This document shows positions 47,055 through 54,472 of a stretch of 64,000 nucleotides of DNA, piece by piece (positions within the stretch are counted from its first letter, which is position 1; each line of letters begins with the position of its first letter). Location: positions 1 to 64,000 of the forward strand of contig CALKWH010000278.1 in assembly GCA_938004375.1 (NCBI GenBank), written 5' to 3'. Below the pieces are notes generated by a model. That model made no database searches. It was not told the origin of the DNA and worked only from the letters and a program-made list of their open reading frames with translations. The translations under genes were made by a program, and so were the position numbers. The DNA is from an uncultured Pseudomonadota bacterium. Its GTDB lineage: Bacteria > Myxococcota_A > Polyangia > HGW-17.

Positions 47055-47690
47055 ATGAGTGGTCTTGCAAAGGCATTTGTTGACGGCGGCGAGTTCATGT
47101 ATGTCATTCTGTTTGCGTCGGCATTTGGTATCGCCATCATCATCGAGCGGTCCATCTTCCTTCTGTTCCGCTACAACATCAACGCGGAAGCCTTCATGAG
47201 CCAGGTCATGCAGCTCGTCGGGTCGAACAACATCGACCAGGCGATCAAGCTCTGCAACGCCGCCCCCACGGCCGCGCTGCCCCGCGTCATCAAGGCCGGC
47301 CTCACCAAGTACGGTGACGGCGCCGCCGCCGTGTCCGCCGCGATCGAGGAAGCCAAGCTCGAGATCGCCCCCGAGGTCACCCGCCGCACCCCGGCCCTGC
47401 AGGGCGTCGCCAACATCGCGACCCTGGTCGGTCTGCTCGGAACCATCATGGGCATGATTCAGGCGTTCGACGCCCTCGGCACGGCCACCCCCGAAAACCG
47501 CTCCGCGGTTCTGTCGCACGGCATCGCCGTCGCCATGAACACCACGGCCTTCGGTCTGATCGTCGCGGTGCCCTGCCTGACCGCGCACCTGCTGCTGACG
47601 GGCTTCACCAAGAAGATCATCGACGACGTGGAACTGTACTCCACGAAGCTGGACAACCTGCTGTCCCGGCGCCTGACCCGCGCCCGCTAG
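47055..47690 (+). CDS. aglR: TolQ/ExbB/MotA-family stator protein, AglR-like
   Basis: A 211-residue proton-channel protein: membrane helix near 12-32 (FMYVILFASAFGIAIIIERS), a cytoplasmic loop with helix GLTKYGDGAAAVSAAIEEAK, then two helices near 115-135 (NIATLVGLLGTIMGMIQAFDAL) and 155-180 (AVAMNTTAFGLIVAVPCL), the hallmark MotA/TolQ/ExbB region. With two TolR-like genes behind it, it makes a stator like AglRQS, which powers gliding and Nfs function in Myxococcus. GGAGGATACGG precedes the ATG. Confidence 0.85.
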   Translation: MSGLAKAFVDGGEFMYVILFASAFGIAIIIERSIFLLFRYNINAEAFMSQVMQLVGSNNIDQAIKLCNAAPTAALPRVIKAGLTKYGDGAAAVSAAIEEAKLEIAPEVTRRTPALQGVANIATLVGLLGTIMGMIQAFDALGTATPENRSAVLSHGIAVAMNTTAFGLIVAVPCLTAHLLLTGFTKKIIDDVELYSTKLDNLLSRRLTRAR

Positions 47691-47721
47691 TGGGGGTTTC
47701 CAGTCGTTCGTCCACCGGCTG

Positions 47722-47739
47722 GCGACCCAATAGGGTCGC
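47722..47739 (+). other. Perfect intercistronic hairpin GCGACCC-AATA-GGGTCGC
   Basis: 7-bp stem with a 4-nt loop between the TolQ-like and first TolR-like genes. There is no T-run, so it is more likely an mRNA processing or stability element than a terminator. Confidence 0.5.
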
Positions 47740-47794
47740 TTGACCGTCGGATGATAACGGGTTCGATGAACCGCAAGGATCGAGGAGTCCTGTC

Positions 47795-48454
47795 ATGGCA
47801 AGAAAGAAGATGGCTGTTGACGAAAGTTTGCGAGATCTGGACTTGATGCCGATCATGAATCTGCTCTGCCTGCTGATTCCCTTCTTGCTGCTGAGCGCCC
47901 AATTCATTCAGATCGGTATCGTCCTGGTCGACACGCCCCGCCAGTCGAGGAATCAGACCCAGAAGAAAGATGACACGCAGAAGGTCCTGGGCCTGACAAT
48001 CAACATCAAGCAGGACGGCTACGACATCACCACCAAGAGTGGCGGTTCGGCCTGCCCGCAGCGCGCGGCCTCCAACCAGGTCTGCATCCCGGTCACCCAT
48101 GCCGGCGGCAAGAAGGTCTACAACGCCGTGGCCCTGCGCAAGTTCCTGTACGACAAGTTCTACAAGCCCCATTACAAGAACAACACGCTCGACGCGAGCA
48201 AGGATGCGGCCAAGCCGGCCGGCTCCTTCTCCGACTGGGGCAAGGTCACGATCGTCCCCGAGGACACCATCCTGTACGAGACGGTCATCGAGACCCTCGA
48301 CGCGACGCGTGAGCTTCCGCCCGAGGCCAAGAACGAGATCCAGGACGTCAAGGGCGGCACACTCGCCTGTGTCTTCAAGAAGAAGCCCGGCGACAAGGAA
48401 TGGCAGCTCGAAGGCAATTGCATGTTCCCCCTCGTGGCAGTGGGTCGTCTCTAA
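47795..48454 (+). CDS. TolR/ExbD-like stator protein with Asn in the membrane motif
   Basis: A 219-residue bitopic protein: short cytoplasmic tail, membrane helix about 22-42, then a periplasmic domain. ExbD/TolR proteins carry the proton-binding Asp in a TPLxD-type motif; here the motif reads LMPIMNLLCLLIPFLLL with Asn22 at that place. Asn also occurs at this position in some ExbD/TolR-like proteins, as I recall, so it may be a subfamily trait, but this copy is unlikely to carry protons itself. GAGGAG precedes the ATG. Pairs with the second TolR-like protein. Confidence 0.82.
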   Translation: MARKKMAVDESLRDLDLMPIMNLLCLLIPFLLLSAQFIQIGIVLVDTPRQSRNQTQKKDDTQKVLGLTINIKQDGYDITTKSGGSACPQRAASNQVCIPVTHAGGKKVYNAVALRKFLYDKFYKPHYKNNTLDASKDAAKPAGSFSDWGKVTIVPEDTILYETVIETLDATRELPPEAKNEIQDVKGGTLACVFKKKPGDKEWQLEGNCMFPLVAVGRL

Positions 48455-48466
48455 AGGAGTGCGCAC

Positions 48467-49021
48467 ATGGTTGATGTGAAAACCAACGAACAGTTGCTGG
48501 AAGACGAACTTCCGCCGAAAAAGAAAAAGGGCCCATGGACTCCGGGCGACAACCCGTTGACCATCACCTCCCTCATGGACGCGCTCACCATCATCCTGAT
48601 CTTCCTGCTCAAGAGCTACGGGTCCGACCCGATGCAGGTCCCGCAGAAGAAGAACGAACTGATGGTTCCGAAGTCCGACACCATGAGCAACATGGTCGAG
48701 TGCGTCGACATCCAGATCTCCCGCACCACCATCGTGGTCAAGGGTAAAAAGGTCGTCGTCGTGACCAATGGTACGGTGTCCTCCTCCGACACCCCCGACG
48801 GCTTCACGATCAAGGCCCTCAAGGACTCCCTGGATGAGATCGCCCGCAAGGAGATCGAGGACAAGGGTGGTCAGACGACCATCCAGAACTTCCAGGGTGA
48901 GGCCTTCATCGCCGCGGACACGAGCATCCCCTGGAAGCTGGTGAACCAGGTCATGATGACCTGCACTCGCGCCAAGTACACGCGGTTCAGTTTCGCCGTC
49001 GTCAAGACCCGCGGCGGCTGA
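48467..49021 (+). CDS. TolR/ExbD-like stator protein with conserved Asp
   Basis: A 184-residue protein with a cytoplasmic tail rich in Lys, a membrane helix about 33-55 including TSLMDALTIILIFLLKSY (the Asp expected for proton binding), and a periplasmic TolR-type domain. The last gene of the stator set, 12 bp after its partner, with AAAGGAG upstream. Together the three proteins can form a two-partner TolR stator, one partner carrying the Asp. Confidence 0.87.
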   Translation: MVDVKTNEQLLEDELPPKKKKGPWTPGDNPLTITSLMDALTIILIFLLKSYGSDPMQVPQKKNELMVPKSDTMSNMVECVDIQISRTTIVVKGKKVVVVTNGTVSSSDTPDGFTIKALKDSLDEIARKEIEDKGGQTTIQNFQGEAFIAADTSIPWKLVNQVMMTCTRAKYTRFSFAVVKTRGG

Positions 49022-49095
49022 TCCGTCGTCCCGTCCTTCGATCCGTCCGCCCTCCACTTCCATTACAAACAGAAAGATCGCCCGCGATCAGGTTC

Positions 49096-49125
49096 GATTT
49101 CGATTTCGATTTCGATTTCGATTTC
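49096..49125. repeat. Hexanucleotide array (GATTTC)5
   Basis: Five exact copies of GATTTC, the complement of the GAAATC unit at 20589-20612, in the 120-bp convergent gap between the stator genes and recR. Confidence 0.85.
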
Positions 49126-49141
49126 GACTGGGACTCTAGGG

Positions 49142-49753
49142 TCAGTGACGGAGCTCGCGCTTGAGCGTGAAGGCGTGGGAGAGGGTGATGCCGTCGGTAT
49201 ACTCGAGCTCGCCACCGAAGGGAAGACCGGCGGCGAGCCGGTGGACGCGGATATGCCGGGGCAAAAGCTCGAGTAGATACTGGGCGGTGTAGTCCGCGTC
49301 GGCGACGGCGTCGAAGGCCAGGATGACCTCGGTGATGCGTTCGGTGTCCACGCGGGCGACGAGGGAGTCCACGCGCAGGTCCTCGGGGAAGACCTGGTTG
49401 AGCGGCGAGATGTAGCCGCCAAGCACGTGGTAGCGGCCGTGGAAGATGGCGGCCTCCTCGATGGCCAGGACGTCCTGGATACGCCCCACCACGCAGAGTT
49501 GGCCGGGTTGCCGGTGGGGGGAGGCGCACAGCGCGCAGCTCTCCTGTGGCCGGGAGAAGAAGCCGCAGGTGGGGCAGTGGGCGAGCTCGGCCTGGAGGCG
49601 TCCCAGGGCCAGGTGAAGCTGGCGTGCCTTCTCGGGGGGCGCGTCGACGAGGTGGAAAGCCAGGCGCCGGGCGGTCTTGGCGCCGATGCCCGGCAAAGTG
49701 GAGAACGCGGCCACGAGATCGGAGATGGCGGTGGGTAGAAGGGGAGCGCTCAT
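49142..49753 (-). CDS. recR: Recombination mediator RecR
   Basis: A 203-residue protein with N-terminal helix-hairpin-helix (LPGIGAKTARRLAFHLV), a C4 zinc finger CPTCGFFSRPQESCALC near 58-75, and a Toprim domain with CVVGRIQDVLAIE and LGGYISPLN. RecR loads RecA at gaps with RecF/RecO. Third gene of the canonical dnaX-ybaB-recR set; normal length. 7 bp from ybaB. Confidence 0.95.
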   Translation of the reverse strand: MSAPLLPTAISDLVAAFSTLPGIGAKTARRLAFHLVDAPPEKARQLHLALGRLQAELAHCPTCGFFSRPQESCALCASPHRQPGQLCVVGRIQDVLAIEEAAIFHGRYHVLGGYISPLNQVFPEDLRVDSLVARVDTERITEVILAFDAVADADYTAQYLLELLPRHIRVHRLAAGLPFGGELEYTDGITLSHAFTLKRELRH

Positions 49754-49760
49754 GGTGGAC

Positions 49761-50102
49761 TCAGAACAGCGGATTGTTCTGTAAGAAGGAGGCCATGGGA
49801 CCGAGCTCCTCGGCAGCGATGGCCTGGGCTTTCTCGCGGCAGCGGTCGATCACCAGATTGAAGCAGGCGGCGACGAGATCCTCGGTCATCTCCCGATCCT
49901 GCAGATCCATCAGGCTGGGGCTGAGGGTGACCCGGCGAATCCGCATGTTGGCGGTGGCCTCGATGGTGACCATGCCGCCGCCGGTCTCGGCGATGACGGT
50001 TTCGGAGGCGGTGCGCTGTTGCATCTTTTCCAGTTTGGCCGGGAGCTCGTTGAGGCCCGGCAGGAACGAGCCAAGGGCGGAGAAGTCCATCGGTGTCGGC
50101 AT
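49761..50102 (-). CDS. ybaB: YbaB/EbfC-type DNA-binding protein
   Basis: A 113-residue nucleoid-associated-like protein: a helical N-terminus with LEKMQQRTASE, then GGGMVTIEATANMRIRRVTLSPSL in the central beta sheet, and a C-terminal helix with VAACFNLVIDRCREKAQ. The family dimer binds DNA. Sits between dnaX and recR as in most bacteria. GAGGGA upstream of the ATG. Confidence 0.92.
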   Translation of the reverse strand: MPTPMDFSALGSFLPGLNELPAKLEKMQQRTASETVIAETGGGMVTIEATANMRIRRVTLSPSLMDLQDREMTEDLVAACFNLVIDRCREKAQAIAAEELGPMASFLQNNPLF

Positions 50103-50115
50103 GGGTCCCTCGTGT

Positions 50116-51894
50116 TCAGGTCAGGTCGGTGAAGTCGACGATCTCCCCTTGCATGCGGTCCAAAAGTAGGCGTACGAAGGGGTGGTTCTTCATCTCTTCC
50201 TCCTGACGCTTCCAATCGGTGGCGACCTGGCGCTCGCGGACCTCCCGGGCCGAGGTGGCCAGGGTGACGCCCTGGGGGGCCACGGCGAGCTCGGTGGGCA
50301 AGGGTGGTTTGTCCGAGAGGGTCAGGAGGATGCCGCAGGAGACGCCCAGGTGGGCGGTTAGTTGGTCCTCGAGCACCTGGGTGTTGTCCAGCAGGCGGGT
50401 GTGGCTGAAATCGTGCTTGCCCCGGGCGAACCAGATATGCACGACCGTGCGTCCGTTCTCCTGCTGCGCGCCGCAGAAGCGTCCGTCATCGAGCAACATG
50501 CTCAGGGTGGGGAACGTGGGCCGCAGCACGGAGATGAAAGCCAGCCAGGTCTGGAGGTCGATGGTCGGCGACGGTGATGGTGACGGTGACGGTGACGGTG
50601 ACGGTGACGGTGACGGTGACGGTCGCGGTGACGGTGACGGTGACGGTGACGGTGACGGTGACGGTCGCGGTCGCGGTTTTGGCGAAGGGGTAGGAGCGGC
50701 AGACGGCGCCGGGACGCCTGCGCGCGGTCCTGGGATTCCCCCGGCCGGCCGGCCCTGTTCCAGGCTCTCGAGCCGGGAGAACAGGTCGGTCAGCGGCACC
50801 AGCGGCTGGGCCAGCAACAGTTCACAGAACAGCATCTCGAGGGCCAACCGGGCCGAGCTGGCCCGAGCGATCTGATCGATGCCCAGAAATACACGGGAGA
50901 ACAGATGGTAGACGTGGTCGACCGGGTAGGCGGCGGTGCGCTCCTGTATTTCGTTGAGCTCCTCGGGCGTGAGGGAGAGGAAGCGCCCGGGATTTCCGGT
51001 GAGCCGGCATAGGACGAGGTCGCGAAACGCGGTGGCCAGCGCCTTGGTGAAATGGACCAGATCACTGCCATCGGTGAAGACCGTCTCGAGGATGGTGAAC
51101 ACTCCCTCGCGATCGCGTGCCAACAGCGCGAAGGCCATCTGTAAAAGGGCGCGCCGGTCCGAGAGGCCGAGCACGTGGGACACCTCGGCGGCCGTGAGCT
51201 CGCCGTCGGTGTGGTGGGCGAGCACCTGGTCGAGCAGGCTCAGGCTGTCGCGCACGCTCCCCTCGCCCTCGAGGGCGATGATGCGCAGGGCATCGCGGGA
51301 GGCGGTGAAACCCTCGCTCTGGAGCAGGCCCATCAGGTACGAGGTGAGCACGTCGGTGTCGACCCGGTGGAAGTCGAAGCGTTGCACGCGGGACAGGATG
51401 GTCGCCGGGATCTTGTGAGGCTCGGTCGTCGCCAGGATGAAGATCACGTGGGGTGGCGGCTCCTCGAGGGTCTTGAGCAGCGCGTTGAACGCCGACGTGG
51501 TGAGCATGTGCACCTCGTCGATGATGACGATGCGGTAGCGCCCGGAGGACGGCATGTAGCGGATGTCCTCGCGTAGGGCGCGAACGCTGTCGACCCCGGT
51601 GTTGGTGGCGCCGTCGATCTCGAGGACGTCCACGTCCTTCGAGGCCGCGATGTCCGCGCAGTGCTGACAGCGGTTGCACGGGTTCACGGTGGGACCTTCG
51701 ACGCAGTTCAGCGATTTGGCCAGGATGCGGGCGGTGGTGGTCTTGCCGGTGCCCCGCGCACCGGTGAACAGGAAGGCGTGGTGGACGCGTCCGCCGGTGA
51801 TGGCGTTGCCCAGGATGGTGACGATGTGGTCCTGTCCGACGAGCTCGGCGAAGGTCTGCGGACGGTATCGGCGGGCGAGAACGAGATAGGCCAC
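50116..51894 (-). CDS. dnaX: DNA polymerase III tau/gamma subunit DnaX
   Basis: Clamp-loader ATPase, 592 residues. The ATPase core shows TGARGTGKTTTARI (Walker A), four zinc-binding Cys (CxxxxxxxxxCNRCQHC), the DEVH-type Walker B, SRVQRFDF and the polymerase-III gamma/tau domain III (about 245-370). A Ser-Pro dipeptide array (about 405-440) forms the linker, encoded by a GGTGAC microsatellite. A tau-type C-terminal domain ends at HPFVRLLLDRMQGEI. Start is GTG at 51894, weak ribosome site, right after the SRP RNA. Whether a short gamma form exists is not visible. Confidence 0.95.
   Translation of the reverse strand: MAYLVLARRYRPQTFAELVGQDHIVTILGNAITGGRVHHAFLFTGARGTGKTTTARILAKSLNCVEGPTVNPCNRCQHCADIAASKDVDVLEIDGATNTGVDSVRALREDIRYMPSSGRYRIVIIDEVHMLTTSAFNALLKTLEEPPPHVIFILATTEPHKIPATILSRVQRFDFHRVDTDVLTSYLMGLLQSEGFTASRDALRIIALEGEGSVRDSLSLLDQVLAHHTDGELTAAEVSHVLGLSDRRALLQMAFALLARDREGVFTILETVFTDGSDLVHFTKALATAFRDLVLCRLTGNPGRFLSLTPEELNEIQERTAAYPVDHVYHLFSRVFLGIDQIARASSARLALEMLFCELLLAQPLVPLTDLFSRLESLEQGRPAGGIPGPRAGVPAPSAAPTPSPKPRPRPSPSPSPSPSPSPRPSPSPSPSPSPSPSPSPSPTIDLQTWLAFISVLRPTFPTLSMLLDDGRFCGAQQENGRTVVHIWFARGKHDFSHTRLLDNTQVLEDQLTAHLGVSCGILLTLSDKPPLPTELAVAPQGVTLATSAREVRERQVATDWKRQEEEMKNHPFVRLLLDRMQGEIVDFTDLT
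50568..50677 (-). repeat. GGTGAC coding microsatellite in dnaX
   Basis: About 18 near-perfect hexanucleotide units, GGTGAC on the plus strand, interrupted by GGTCGC variants near 50631 and 50664. It codes the Ser-Pro (some Arg-Pro) repeats in the DnaX linker. Unit changes keep the frame. Confidence 0.85.
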
Positions 51895-51915
51895 GGCTGG
51901 TTCCGGAAAAAGGAA

Positions 51916-52017
51916 CAGCCCTTGAGGCTCCAGGCACCCGCTCGTACAGCTACCGTTGCTTCCTTCCGGACCTGGCGGGGTTCACAAAACTTGCGTCGCC
52001 CGGAGCCTCAAGGGCTG
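51916..52017 (-). ncRNA. ffs: Signal recognition particle 4.5S RNA
   Basis: On the minus strand this 102-nt stretch has a perfect 16-bp closing stem (CAGCCCTTGAGGCTCC with GGAGCCTCAAGGGCTG) and the universal SRP-RNA apical region GCCAGGTCCGGAAGGAAGCA with the GGAA tetraloop at CCGGAAGG. Binds Ffh in co-translational membrane targeting. Its 5' end is 3 nt after the tRNA-Ser(GGA) CCA, and its 3' stem is followed by TTCCTTTTT, a plausible terminator. The adjacent dnaX is a common bacterial neighbour. Confidence 0.93.
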
Positions 52018-52020
52018 CGG

Positions 52021-52108
<88 letters not shown>

Positions 52109-52158
52109 AAAAATGTCGGCCGTTCCCGCTGCGACCACCGGAGGCCCAGCAGGATCTG

Positions 52159-52245
52159 CGGAGAGAAAGGGATTCGAACCCCCGGTACGATTACTCGTAC
52201 ACCTGATTTCGAGTCAGGCTCCTTCGACCACTCGGACATCTCTCC
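52159..52245 (-). tRNA. tRNA-Ser (anticodon CGA)
   Basis: Minus strand, 87 nt, with no encoded CCA (CAG follows the discriminator G). Acceptor GGAGAGA/TCTCTCC, anticodon loop CTCGAAA on stem CCTGA/TCAGG, long variable arm, T loop GGTTCGAATCC. Reads UCG. First RNA of the transcript that continues to the second tRNA-Ser, SRP RNA and dnaX. Confidence 0.95.
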
Positions 52246-52284
52246 GGATGGAGAAAGGCAGAGTCCTTTCTCAACCGACCCAAA

Positions 52285-52313
52285 CTAATAGAGGAAACAA
52301 GTTTCGATTGCAA
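52285..52313 (-). promoter_or_regulatory. Sigma-70 promoter of the tRNA-Ser/ffs/dnaX unit
   Basis: On the minus strand TTGCAA (52308-52313), a 17-nt spacer and TATTAG (52285-52290), about 40 nt before the first tRNA. Confidence 0.6.
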
Positions 52314-52403
52314 GCAAAAAATCGGTCGGACCACCAGCGTTCGGGCGACCGTCCGCCGGCGACGGTTGCTTCCGGGATCGGGTGCGGGTACACTCCGTCC
52401 GTG

Positions 52404-53330
52404 ATGACGATCTCGGGTCCTTTCCCCCGCATCCTGGTGCTCGCCGGTCCAACTGCCTCGGGCAAGACCGCGGCCGCGATCGAACTGGCGCTGCGCTTTG
52501 GCGGCGAGATAGTGGGCGCCGACTCGGTGCAGGTGTACCGCCACCTGGACATCGGCTCGGCCAAGCCCACGGCCGAGGAGCGCGCGCGGGTGCCCCACCA
52601 TTGCATTGACCTGCTCGATCCCTGCGACGATCACTCGGTGGGCGCGTACCAGCGCGAGGCCTTGGCCTGCATCCGGGAACTCGTCGGTCGCGGGCGGCTT
52701 CCCGTCGTCGCGGGGGGCACCGGGCTCTACCTGCGCTCGCTCACCCATGGACTGTTCGAAGGTCCCGCGGCGGACCGGACGTTGCGCGCGCGCATGGAAC
52801 AGGAGGAGGACGCGGCCCCCGGCGCGCTCCACGCCCGCCTGGCACAGGTGGATCCAGAGACCGCCGCCCGTCTGCACCCCCACGACCGGATACGCCTGAT
52901 CCGCGCCCTGGAGGTATGGGAGAAGACGCGCATCCCGATCTCCGAGCACCACCGTCAGGACGCCCTGCGCCCCGCTCCGTGCGAGTCCCTGGTGTTCGTG
53001 CTCAACCCGCCCAGAGAGGTGCTCTCGGCCCGCATCCGGGAGCGGGTGCGCCGGATGCTGGCGGACGGGTTCGTGGACGAGGTCCGCGCCCTCGTGGCGC
53101 GCTGGGGGGCCGACGCGCGGGCGCTGTCCTCCGTGGGTTACCGGGAGGTGGCCGCCTGCCTGCGGGGGGAGCTGGAGCCATCCTGCCTCGAGGACGAGAT
53201 CGTGCGCGCCCATGAACGGTACGTGAAGCAGCAGCGGACTTGGTTCCGGGACTTCCCCCGCCAGGTCGCCTCGGCGGGCGAGCTGCCCCTCGACGAGCTC
53301 GCCGCCTGGGTGGCGTCCCGCACACCCTGA
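52404..53330 (+). CDS. miaA: tRNA dimethylallyltransferase MiaA
   Basis: Adds a dimethylallyl group to A37 of UNN-reading tRNAs (which include the two serine tRNAs upstream). The 308 residues show VLAGPTASGKTAAAIELA (P-loop), IVGADSVQVYRHLDIGSAKP, the substrate-binding VPHHCIDLLDP, GGTGLYLRSL and a C-terminal helical part. Normal length. The ATG at 52404 begins the family's N-terminus; the open frame before it covers the tRNAs and is not coding. Confidence 0.95.
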   Translation: MTISGPFPRILVLAGPTASGKTAAAIELALRFGGEIVGADSVQVYRHLDIGSAKPTAEERARVPHHCIDLLDPCDDHSVGAYQREALACIRELVGRGRLPVVAGGTGLYLRSLTHGLFEGPAADRTLRARMEQEEDAAPGALHARLAQVDPETAARLHPHDRIRLIRALEVWEKTRIPISEHHRQDALRPAPCESLVFVLNPPREVLSARIRERVRRMLADGFVDEVRALVARWGADARALSSVGYREVAACLRGELEPSCLEDEIVRAHERYVKQQRTWFRDFPRQVASAGELPLDELAAWVASRTP

Positions 53331-53431
53331 ATCTGGCCTTCCCCGTGGTCCCGGATTTTTCCGTTTGTAACCGCGCCCGGGTGCGGTATGCCTGAGCGGG
53401 GCCCGCCCCCGAACCCTGGAGGATGAATACG

Positions 53432-54463
53432 ATGCGTCTCATAATCCTGTGCTGCCTGACTTCCCTGGCCTTCTTCGCCTGCACCTTCGACAGTTCGGAT
53501 CGGCTGTATCAGGAGCACTGCTCAAACGGTGTCGACGACGATCTCGATGGTCACGCCGACTGTGCCGATCCGGACTGCCACCACTACGGGGTTTGCGCCG
53601 GCTTCGAGGTCTGCGACAACGATGTCGACGACGATCGCGACTCGTTTAAGGACTGCGACGACCAGGACTGCTTCTTCAACGCGCTGTGCGCCGGTCCACG
53701 GGAGCTCTGTGACAACGGCGAGGACGACGACGGGGACACGTTCGCGGACTGCGCCGACCCGGACTGCGCCGACACCGAGGCCTGCCTGCATCCCCGGGAG
53801 CGCTGCGACAACGGCGAGGACGACGACGGGGACGGCTACGTGGACTGCGCCGATCAGGATTGCTACCAAGACGCGGCCTGCACCAACCGCCTCGAGGCCT
53901 GCGGGAACGGGGTGGACGACGACGAGGACGGCTTCGTGGACTGCGCCGACCAGGACTGCGTCGGCGACTCCCTGTGCACGGGCGATCCCGAGAACTGCGG
54001 GAACGGGGCTGACGACGACGGCGACGGCTACGTGGACTGCGTGGACCCCGACTGCGACGAGTTCCCCGCCTGCATCCCGGTGGACGAGGTCTGCGACAAC
54101 GACGACGACGACGATCTGGACGGGGACACGGACTGCGACGACGAGGACTGCCGCTGGTCGGTGTCCTGCCTCACTCAGGTGAACTGCGATCCCATCCTGA
54201 ACGTGGGTTGCGCCTTCTGGAACGACGAGGCCTGCTACTACATCCCTCAGGCCAACGAGAGCACCTGCCACGCGCCCGAGGGCACGGTCCCTCTGGGCGG
54301 CACCTGCGTCCAAACCATTGACTGCGTGCCCGGGCACGCCTGCGTGGGCGGCTTCCTGGGCTCCACCTGCCGCAAGCTCTGCCACGTGCAGGGTGCCGGC
54401 GAGTGCGAGGTGCTCTGCTACGACGGCTTCGGCAACGGCAACATCGGACACTGCGTCCCGTAA
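53432..54463 (+). CDS. Asp/Cys-repeat lipoprotein, probably calcium-binding
   Basis: A 343-residue lipoprotein (lipobox FFAC, Cys17). The mature part holds seven repeats of the 20-residue pattern CxNxxDDDxDGxxDCxDxDC, separated by about 10 residues, followed by a Cys-rich C-terminal domain (about 245-343). The pattern is like the MopE/thrombospondin-type-3-like Ca-binding motifs common on myxobacterial surfaces. GGAGG lies 9 nt before the chosen ATG at 53432; another ATG at 53423 sits on the ribosome site itself. Confidence 0.8.
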   Translation: MRLIILCCLTSLAFFACTFDSSDRLYQEHCSNGVDDDLDGHADCADPDCHHYGVCAGFEVCDNDVDDDRDSFKDCDDQDCFFNALCAGPRELCDNGEDDDGDTFADCADPDCADTEACLHPRERCDNGEDDDGDGYVDCADQDCYQDAACTNRLEACGNGVDDDEDGFVDCADQDCVGDSLCTGDPENCGNGADDDGDGYVDCVDPDCDEFPACIPVDEVCDNDDDDDLDGDTDCDDEDCRWSVSCLTQVNCDPILNVGCAFWNDEACYYIPQANESTCHAPEGTVPLGGTCVQTIDCVPGHACVGGFLGSTCRKLCHVQGAGECEVLCYDGFGNGNIGHCVP

Positions 54464-54472
54464 AGCGGCATC

